Both the position numbers and the translations under genes were made by a program. Source: Cyanobacteria bacterium HKST-UBA02 (GTDB taxonomy: Bacteria; Cyanobacteriota; Vampirovibrionia; Obscuribacterales; Obscuribacteraceae). Taken from it: 13,287 nt of DNA. The notes under the pieces are model-generated. The model was given only the letters and a program-made list of their open reading frames with translations. It had not been told where the DNA came from and searched no databases. The stretch covers positions 1 through 13,287 of the forward strand of contig JAGQHH010000396.1 of the NCBI GenBank assembly GCA_020431945.1. Direction: 5' to 3'. This document shows, one piece after another, positions 6,027 to 11,987 of the stretch. Positions within the stretch are counted from its first letter, which is position 1, and each line of letters begins with the position of its first letter.

Positions 6027-6383
6027 TTATTTATGCTGCAGGGGGAATACCGCCGAACCGCCGAGCTCGATCTCTTCGCGCTTCTTGGCGGCGGCGAGCT
6101 TGCCGGCTGCCACAGCCCGCTTCATCCTGTTGGCCTGCTCTTCAACGACGAGCTGACAATAGTTGAGCGAGGAAGCATAGAGATCGAGAGAATCGTCGAC
6201 GAGCTCGCCGACTCTCTCGGGCATGTCTTTAGCAGTCTTCTTGATAACACCCCGGACTTCGTCGCCGGACTTCGGTGTAGTCAGAAGAGCCAGGGTGGCA
6301 CCACCGGCGGCTCCGACCAGCAAACCGATAATCCAGGGCAGAAAACCCGAACCAGAGCTGTTGTCGCTGGAGTTTTTGGCCAT
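6027..6383 (-). CDS. YtxH-like membrane-anchored protein (proximal copy)
   Basis: First gene of the YtxH/DUF948/YtxH cassette. The 118 residues have a Ser/Asn/Gly-rich N-terminus, a glycine-rich membrane helix at about 14-34 (FLPWIIGLLVGAAGGATLALL), then the family signature TPKSGDEVR at 36-44. A charged helical tail (VGELVDDSLDLYASSL, then the Ala/Lys-rich AAGKLAAAKKREEIE) completes it. Its tail differs from that of the distal copy, so the two are paralogues with a common anchor and are not a recent duplication. ATG at 6383 is preceded by GGAG at 8 bases; an upstream in-frame start at 6428 has no such site and adds non-family residues. Function unknown; stress-related envelope or cytoplasmic-face scaffold is inference. 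Confidence 0.8.
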   Translation of the reverse strand: MAKNSSDNSSGSGFLPWIIGLLVGAAGGATLALLTTPKSGDEVRGVIKKTAKDMPERVGELVDDSLDLYASSLNYCQLVVEEQANRMKRAVAAGKLAAAKKREEIELGGSAVFPLQHK

Positions 6384-6499
6384 GTACGAATCTCCAATAG
6401 ACCAAATAACACTGTATCTATCCAGCATACTTTACCAAAATTCGCCTCGAATGGCTAAATTTAGAGCCCGAATGTTTATATTGAGTTAGTTTGAGATCT
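6384..6499. other. 116-base gap between coaBC and the YtxH cassette, with paired CGAATG repeats
   Basis: No gene. The AT-rich gap must carry the cassette promoter; a weak candidate on the minus strand is TTGGTA, 16 bases, TACAGT. Two CGAATG copies at 6448-6453 and 6469-6474 are spaced 21 bases apart (two helical turns) and flank the palindrome CTAAATTTAG at 6455-6464, a possible regulator site. No terminator is visible after coaBC. Confidence 0.35.
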
Positions 6500-7783
6500 T
6501 CAGTCCGCAGCCTCGATCTCGGCGAGCTTCTCCACAAGGAGGTCGCAAAGATGCTCGGCAATGGCGCGCTTGGGCATGCGAGGCAGATTCTCGCGTTTGC
6601 CGTCGGCACCGAGGATGATCACGGCATTGTCGTCGCTACCGAATCCGATGTCGGGCACAGTGATGTCATTGCCCACGATCATGTCGAGATTCTTGCGCTG
6701 GAGCTTCTCCTCGGCATGGGTGAGAAGCCCTTCCGATTCAGCGGCGAATCCGATGATCACCTGATCGTCGCGCTTGACTCGTCCGAGAAGATCGAGAATA
6801 TCGGGGTTCTTCGTGAGCTCGAGCATGATGTCTTCGGACTCGGTCTTCTTGATCTTCTGGCGGCTCACGATCAGCGGTCGGAAATCAGCAACGGCAGCGG
6901 TCATCACCAGGGCGTCGCAACCGTCGAACTCGGCCTCTACGACTTCCTGCATATCCTGGGCAGTCTCGACAACCAGTACGGGATAAGAGCGATTGACTTC
7001 CACCGTGGATACCAGGGTGACATTGGCGCCCCGCCCGGCAGCGGCATCCGCCATGGCGATACCCATTTTGCCCGAGCTCCGGTTGCCGATGAAGCGTACC
7101 GGGTCGATGGGCTCTCTGGTTCCACCGGCGGTGACCAGCACTTGTTTGCCGCTAAGCGTCCGGTGGCTGAGAAGACGCGCCGCCACGGTAGCGATGATGG
7201 ACTCCACCGAAGCCATCTTGCCGGTACCGACATCGCCGCAGGCGACCTCGCCGTACTCCGGAGGCACCACATCGTAGCGGAAGCGATTCTCCAGGGTATC
7301 CAGGTTCGACTGGGTGGCCGGATGAGCATACATATTGGGGTTCATAGCCGGCGCGACCACGACTTTGGCCTGGGAGGCGAGCACCATGGAGGTGAGGAGG
7401 TCGTCACAGATCCCCGAGGCCAGCCTGGCGATGATATCGGCAGTGGCCGGGGCTATAAGGATGAGATCCGCTTTCTTGGCAAGCTCGATATGCTCGGGAC
7501 GCCAGTCGCCGGACTGGATGTACGCCTCGCTGTGGGTAGGGTTGCGAGTGATAGTGGTGAGGGAGAGCGGGGTGATGAACTCCCTGGCGTTGGGCGTCAT
7601 CACGGCATGCACGTCGGCTCCGGCTCGCCTCAGCATGGAAGCCAGATCGCAGGCCTTGTAGGCGGCGATACCACCCGAGATACCCAGAATTATGGTCTTG
7701 TTCTCAAGAGGAGCGAATTTGTCCAGCTCGCTGCTCGTGGTCTTCTTTTTTCTTCTCGACTTGGTTTGGCTCTTGCTTTTCAT
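6500..7783 (-). CDS. coaBC: CoaBC, bifunctional phosphopantothenoylcysteine synthetase/decarboxylase
   Basis: Carries out two steps of coenzyme A synthesis: CoaB ligates cysteine to 4'-phosphopantothenate using CTP, and CoaC, an FMN enzyme, decarboxylates the product to phosphopantetheine. Residues about 28-200 form the CoaC flavoprotein domain: ILGISGGIAAYKA at 32-44, catalytic His98 in PEHIELAKKAD, PAMNPNMYAHPAT at 145-157 and the ACGDVGTGKM loop with Cys182. Residues about 211-425 form CoaB: VTAGGTREPIDPVRFIGNRS at 217-236, then SSGKMG and TAAVADFRP. The 427 residues exceed the usual 400 because of a Lys/Arg/Ser-rich N-terminal extension of about 27 residues. The ribosome site is weak (AGAAG close to the ATG). 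Divergent from metG. All key residues are present, so it should be active. Confidence 0.96.
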   Translation of the reverse strand: MKSKSQTKSRRKKKTTSSELDKFAPLENKTIILGISGGIAAYKACDLASMLRRAGADVHAVMTPNAREFITPLSLTTITRNPTHSEAYIQSGDWRPEHIELAKKADLILIAPATADIIARLASGICDDLLTSMVLASQAKVVVAPAMNPNMYAHPATQSNLDTLENRFRYDVVPPEYGEVACGDVGTGKMASVESIIATVAARLLSHRTLSGKQVLVTAGGTREPIDPVRFIGNRSSGKMGIAMADAAAGRGANVTLVSTVEVNRSYPVLVVETAQDMQEVVEAEFDGCDALVMTAAVADFRPLIVSRQKIKKTESEDIMLELTKNPDILDLLGRVKRDDQVIIGFAAESEGLLTHAEEKLQRKNLDMIVGNDITVPDIGFGSDDNAVIILGADGKRENLPRMPKRAIAEHLCDLLVEKLAEIEAAD

Positions 7784-7814
7784 GATCTTCTTTTCGTAAC
7801 CTTCGCCCGCTTCT

Positions 7815-7843
7815 CCGACAAAACTCGACTGCCCCTGTATTAT
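7815..7843 (+). promoter_or_regulatory. Candidate sigma-70-type promoter for metG
   Basis: CCGACA (4 of 6 to TTGACA), a 17-base spacer, then TATTAT (5 of 6 to TATAAT) at 7838-7843. Transcription would start near 7850, giving a leader of about 45 bases before the metG ATG. No T-box or other riboswitch fits in that length. Confidence 0.45.
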
Positions 7844-7895
7844 TATGATTCTACTCGGGTTTATGCCCCGGTGTTCGATCCTTGGAATTTTTACT

Positions 7896-9422
7896 ATGAA
7901 TAAGTTCTACGTAACCACAGCTATTGACTACGTCAATGCCACCCCTCATATCGGCCATGCCTACGAGAAAATCGCCGCCGACATAGTCGCCCGTTATCAC
8001 CGCATACGGGGTCGCGATGTGTTCTTTCTCACCGGGGTCGACGAGCACGGCTCCAAGGTCGAGAAATCGGCCATGGAGGCAGGCAAGAAGCCGAAAGAGT
8101 TCTGCGATGAAATGTCCGGCAAATTCAGGGAAGCCTGGGAGAATCTCAACCTCTCCTTCGATCATTTCATCCGCACCACCGATGATTACCACGAAAAAGC
8201 CGTCCAGGGCATATTCAAAAAACTGCTGGATCAGGGTGATATCTACCGGGGCACTTATTCGGGGCTCTATTGCGAAGGCTGCGAAGACTTCGTCAGAGAG
8301 CGCGATCTGGACGCCAACGGCAACTGTCACAATCATAAGAAACCACCAAAAGAAGTCGAAGAGCACAACTACTTTTTCAAGCTCACCAGATACAAAGACC
8401 GCATCCGCAAGTGGCTCGACGAGAATCCGGAAGCAGTGCGACCGGAAGGACGCAAGAAAGAGATCCTCAACCAGCTCAACGACCCTGAGCTCGGCGATTT
8501 CAGCGTCACCCGGGCGCGTAGCTCCCTGACCTGGGGAGTGGCGGTGCCCGGCGAAGACGACCAGGTGATCTATGTCTGGATCGACGCCCTGAGCAACTAT
8601 ATAACCGGCATCGGCTACCCTGACGGCGAGCTCTTCAAGAGATACTGGCCCGCCGACCTGCACCTGATCGGCAAAGACATCAATAAATTCCACTCGATCT
8701 ACTGGCCCGCCCTCCTCATGGCTTCGGGCGTCGAACCTCCCCGGCAGGTCTTCGCCCACGGCTTCATCACCGTGGAAGGTCAGAAGCTCAGCAAGTCCCT
8801 GGGCAATGTCATCGACCCCAACCTCCTGGTCAAGAGCTACGGCGCCGACGCCGTGCGTTTCTACCTGATGGCGGCCACTCCTTTCGACAATGACGGCGAC
8901 TTCTCCCTGGACGACTTCATAAGGAAAGTCAACTCCGAGCTGGCCAACAATCTGGGAAACCTCGTAAACCGCACCCTCACTCTCATCGAGAAGAATTGCG
9001 GCGGCGTCGTGCCGGATCAAAATCCCGAGCACGTGATCCGCAGCCAGGCCAACGAGATCCATGTAGTGGTGGAGAAGCATATGCTGCAGCTCGAGTTCGC
9101 CCGGGCTCTTGATGCCATCTTCGCCCTGGTGGACCAGGCGAACAAATATCTCAACGACGAGGCTCCCTGGAAACTCTTCAAAGAAGGCAAGACGAAAGAA
9201 GCGGAAGAAGTCCTCTTCACCTGTATGGAAGTCATCCGGCGCGCTGCCATGAACATCTATCCCTTCACCCCCTCTCTCGCCCAGAAGATCTGGCACCAGC
9301 TCGGTTATGACGACGAGATAGGTGTTGTCGGCGACCGCAAGGACGACAATTTCTTCGACGTCCTCAAGCCCGGTCTGAAAGTACGGAACAGCGGACCGGT
9401 ATTCGCCCGCTTAGAAGAATAG
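7896..9422 (+). CDS. metG: Methionyl-tRNA synthetase
   Basis: Class I synthetase that charges tRNA-Met, including the initiator. The 508-residue protein has HIGH at 18-21 (PHIGHAYEK), the connective-peptide zinc knuckle C126-x2-C129-x14-C144-x2-H147 (YCEGC and CHNH, the one-knuckle C/H type known from Thermus MetRS), the WIDALSNY segment at 228-235, and KLSKS at 297-301 in FITVEGQKLSKSLGN. A helical anticodon-binding domain follows (about 345-480, with NLGNLVNRTL and NDEAPWKL). It ends shortly after, without the C-terminal OB-fold tRNA-binding domain found in many bacterial MetRS. ATG at 7896 is chosen because MNKFYVTTAIDYVN is the family N-terminus; an upstream in-frame ATG adds 17 unrelated residues and starts too close to the predicted transcription start. 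A secreted-protein gene begins four bases after its stop. Confidence 0.97.
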   Translation: MNKFYVTTAIDYVNATPHIGHAYEKIAADIVARYHRIRGRDVFFLTGVDEHGSKVEKSAMEAGKKPKEFCDEMSGKFREAWENLNLSFDHFIRTTDDYHEKAVQGIFKKLLDQGDIYRGTYSGLYCEGCEDFVRERDLDANGNCHNHKKPPKEVEEHNYFFKLTRYKDRIRKWLDENPEAVRPEGRKKEILNQLNDPELGDFSVTRARSSLTWGVAVPGEDDQVIYVWIDALSNYITGIGYPDGELFKRYWPADLHLIGKDINKFHSIYWPALLMASGVEPPRQVFAHGFITVEGQKLSKSLGNVIDPNLLVKSYGADAVRFYLMAATPFDNDGDFSLDDFIRKVNSELANNLGNLVNRTLTLIEKNCGGVVPDQNPEHVIRSQANEIHVVVEKHMLQLEFARALDAIFALVDQANKYLNDEAPWKLFKEGKTKEAEEVLFTCMEVIRRAAMNIYPFTPSLAQKIWHQLGYDDEIGVVGDRKDDNFFDVLKPGLKVRNSGPVFARLEE

Positions 9423-9426
9423 GCTC

Positions 9427-10248
9427 ATGAGAGCACCGCTGGTAATACTTGCTGTTCTCGCCTTCCTATCGATAAATTCCGCAGCCCTGGCTGATGCTGC
9501 TTATATGAGCAAAGAAGGCATGATCGACGATGCCGCAGTGATCGCCCTGGTGGCAATCGACAGGGTGGAGAAAACAGAAACAAAAGGATCTCATTTCATT
9601 TATCGCAAAAAAGCGATAATGACGCCTCTTCGAGTTCTAAAAGGAGATCTGAAAAAGGGCGCGGTCCTCTATGCCGACGAGAGCTTTCTCTGTGCCCGAA
9701 CAGCCGTGGCGCCGGGAAAAGCCCTGGTCTTCCTGAAGCGGGACGGCTCTTTTCTAGTCTCCAACAACTGGGAGCTGGGAGTACGGCAGGTAGAGGACGG
9801 CAGGCTCGACTGGCCTGCCGGCGGCATCAATTCGGCACTCTCGAGGCAGAGCCTCGCGACAGTCCTGGCGGAGATCATGAAAGAGCTGAAGCTGGCAGCG
9901 ATAAAGAAAGCCCGATACTTTTGCGACGGTGCCATGGGGGAAGGCGGCGAGAGCCCTCCGGAATATCTCGCCTATGCGAGTTTCGCCTCGGGGAAAACAG
10001 CCGTCAGTCTGGATGACTTAGAGAAAATCCTCAGGGGCTCCGGGACGACCGCCGAAGGCAAGCTCTATGCCGCCCTGCTTGCCCGGAAGCTCTATAAAAA
10101 AGAAAGCGAGAAAGATCTCCGCAAGCTAGCCGGCGACCGGACCCGCCTCACCATGCGCTCGGGCTGCGAAGGATTCGACTCCACCCTGGGCGAGGCCATA
10201 AGCGAGCTCCTGGAGCATGGCAGGCTCAAGTATCTCGATTTCAAATAA
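9427..10248 (+). CDS. Predicted secreted protein of unknown function, coupled to metG
   Basis: I do not recognise the family with certainty. The 273 residues start with a clear signal peptide (MRAPLVILAVLAFLSINSAA, likely cleaved after ALA at 22). About 36-130 looks like a compact beta domain: a valine-rich strand (VIALVAIDRVEKTE), MTPLRVLKGDLKKG, one Cys in SFLCAR, and APGKALVFLKRDG. This order (a strand, 'xVLKGD', a Cys, then 'GKxLVFL') recalls the NTR/TIMP-like domains of some bacterial secreted proteins; that is inference. The C-terminal half is helical (about 140-273). Three cysteines (89, 166, 247) remain in the mature part. It starts four bases after the metG stop, so it is probably co-transcribed and perhaps translationally coupled. 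Its last 8 bases overlap the end of the convergent TPR gene. Confidence 0.75.
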   Translation: MRAPLVILAVLAFLSINSAALADAAYMSKEGMIDDAAVIALVAIDRVEKTETKGSHFIYRKKAIMTPLRVLKGDLKKGAVLYADESFLCARTAVAPGKALVFLKRDGSFLVSNNWELGVRQVEDGRLDWPAGGINSALSRQSLATVLAEIMKELKLAAIKKARYFCDGAMGEGGESPPEYLAYASFASGKTAVSLDDLEKILRGSGTTAEGKLYAALLARKLYKKESEKDLRKLAGDRTRLTMRSGCEGFDSTLGEAISELLEHGRLKYLDFK

Positions 10249-11938
10249 TGAACAAGTAAGCCAGGTAGAAGAGATAAGCGATCCAGAGAAGCAAATAGAC
10301 CACCAGGAAATTGGCTGCAAACCCCCTGGCATGACTGACTGACTGTGCAGTGACATAAGTAACCTCAGGCGTTTTCAAATTGATCTGACGGAGGAGGAAT
10401 TGCCCTCCGAGAACCAGAGCAATCAGAAAAATGACAGCGAAGAAGAAATGCTGATATTTCCTTGCCACAGCCTCTTTGCTGTGCTCGCAAGCAAGGATCC
10501 GGCGCGAGGAGAGAAGCCGCCCGCCCACTGACGAGCCGGTGGAAGCCAGCCTGGGAGCGGAGCCCTCGATATAGTAGAGAACATCGACCCGCTCCTCGCC
10601 TTCGACCTTCAAGAGTCTGCCGGAGCGATCGCTTGCCACGACGAAGAAATATTTGTCGGTACCGTCCGGCACCAGAGCAGTAATGGTCATCTGCCCCGCT
10701 CTGGCAAAACTGGCAGCAAACAAGATCGGCCATGACTTCCGGTCCGCTGTCTCGAGACTTCGAAGCAACGCTGTCGGAGACGCTGAAGCCGGATGGAAGG
10801 GCTTCATCTGGAATCGCATGCTCCCGTACTTCTCTCTCAGCTCGCGATCGTAATCGGACTTGAGACGCAGTCGTTTGTCCTTGATCTTCCTGGTGAGGGC
10901 CTGAGCACAAGCACTCATTGCCTGGTGAGCATCGATTTCCGGATTGCCTTCCGCAAAGAGGCGCAGACCATCTTCGCCCTGGATACCGAAACTCGTTCGC
11001 GAAAGCCAGTAGTCCCCCTTTGCCGGTCTCAGGCTGGCGAAAAGCTCGGACCAGGGATCCAGAGATCGCAAGGGCAGAACGACCCTGGTGCCGGCTCTGA
11101 TCAATTCGGCCTTGCCGCCGGGCAGAGAGCGGAATTCCATCTGCCGATCGATGGAAGCGAAGACGACGTCGGTGGGCACCGGGCGGGTCAGACCGGTATC
11201 GATTCCGGCGATTGACAGGCCGATCATGGTGATCATAAGAAGTCCGGCAAAGATAACCGGCAAGAAAAGTACGCCTATTGCCAGACGCGGTCTCCGGCGA
11301 GCCGTGTCCAGGACTTTCTCCAGGAGACCGGGAGGCTTCTGGTAATAGTTGATTTCTTCTTTCTTTTCCTTCCGGTTTCGCTTGCTCTCCGGAATGAAAG
11401 GCTCGTCGCTTTCGCCGGTGCCTGCCTGGATCTGGCGATTGCGCCGCACTTTCTGCTCGAGAGAGGTCAACAGATCCGGATTTTTCCGATTGCGGCGAAG
11501 CAGGTCGGCATAAGCCTCATAGATTTCGGTAAGCAGAGCATCGCCTTTCTCCAGCTCGGCTTCCCCGGACTCCAGCGCTCTGGCGAGACTGATGTCGGCT
11601 TCATCGTAGGCCTGAATCCGGTCCTTCGAGCGTCCGAGCTTCAGCAGGGCCCGGGGAAGAGTATGCATGTCCGGGGCTTCCTCCTGATCCAGGGCAGCGA
11701 CCAGCTGTCCGTAAACGGTCGAAGCCTCGAGGAATTTCTTGGAGGCATAATAGCTGTCGGCCAGACGCTCGAGACACTCGATACGGACCAGAGAGAGACC
11801 GAGGGTATCGATCAGCTTGAGGGCCTCGAAATAGGTCGACTGTGCCTGATCGAGGCTCCGGCTCTCCATTTCGCCGGCGCCTTTTGCCATGAGCTCCGTC
11901 ACTCGATCGAACTCTTTTCTGGTCTCGTCTATACCCAT
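10241..11938 (-). CDS. TPR-repeat protein with three membrane helices, function unknown
   Basis: The 565-residue protein has an N-terminal cytoplasmic helical region (about 5-165) built of TPR-like pairs: SLDQAQSTYFEALKLIDTLG, LERLADSYYASKKFLEASTVY, RALLKLGRSKDRIQAYDEAD, then a last pair ending DLLRRNRKNPDLL. A very basic stretch (165-220) leads to a membrane helix at about 219-243. A domain of roughly 250 residues follows (about 247-495), which by topology should be outside the membrane. It holds FASIDRQMEFRSLPGG and DKYFFVVASDRSGRLLKVEG, with only two cysteines (344 and 484). Two further helices lie at about 497-515 and 541-565. I recognise no enzyme motif. AGGG eight bases before the ATG is a fair ribosome site. 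It is divergent from a membrane kinase (49-base gap), so the two may share control or a pathway. TPR in the cytoplasm plus an external domain suggests a sensor or assembly protein. Confidence 0.8.
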   Translation of the reverse strand: MGIDETRKEFDRVTELMAKGAGEMESRSLDQAQSTYFEALKLIDTLGLSLVRIECLERLADSYYASKKFLEASTVYGQLVAALDQEEAPDMHTLPRALLKLGRSKDRIQAYDEADISLARALESGEAELEKGDALLTEIYEAYADLLRRNRKNPDLLTSLEQKVRRNRQIQAGTGESDEPFIPESKRNRKEKKEEINYYQKPPGLLEKVLDTARRRPRLAIGVLFLPVIFAGLLMITMIGLSIAGIDTGLTRPVPTDVVFASIDRQMEFRSLPGGKAELIRAGTRVVLPLRSLDPWSELFASLRPAKGDYWLSRTSFGIQGEDGLRLFAEGNPEIDAHQAMSACAQALTRKIKDKRLRLKSDYDRELREKYGSMRFQMKPFHPASASPTALLRSLETADRKSWPILFAASFARAGQMTITALVPDGTDKYFFVVASDRSGRLLKVEGEERVDVLYYIEGSAPRLASTGSSVGGRLLSSRRILACEHSKEAVARKYQHFFFAVIFLIALVLGGQFLLRQINLKTPEVTYVTAQSVSHARGFAANFLVVYLLLWIAYLFYLAYLFII

Positions 11939-11951
11939 GTCCTTAACCCTG

Positions 11952-11958
11952 TATCATA
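11952..11958. promoter_or_regulatory. Overlapping -10-like elements facing both ways
   Basis: TATCAT on the plus strand (11952-11957) and TATGAT on the minus strand (11953-11958) each match TATAAT at five of six bases and overlap by five. They lie in the 49-base gap between the divergent TPR and kinase genes, so they could form a shared bidirectional promoter. -35 boxes are not evident on either side. Confidence 0.25.
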
Positions 11959-11987
11959 GGATGAGTCGCGTTTCGCCCCCACAATAG

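Noticed and set aside
7845..7895. Longer N-terminus for MetRS starting at 7845
   Set aside because: The added 17 residues are unrelated to MetRS, and that ATG lies immediately after the predicted -10 box.
7844..7895. T-box or other riboswitch in the metG leader
   Set aside because: The predicted leader is only about 45 bases, with no specifier stem, T-box sequence or terminator/antiterminator pair visible.
6491..7903. Plus-strand open frame of 470 codons over coaBC
   Set aside because: Codon-register antisense shadow of coaBC, which is intact and clearly recognisable.
7851..9296. Long minus-strand open frame of 481 codons over metG
   Set aside because: Same antisense register as metG and same explanation (avoidance of TTA, CTA and TCA codons). 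There is no family resemblance, while metG has HIGH, KLSKS and the zinc knuckle.
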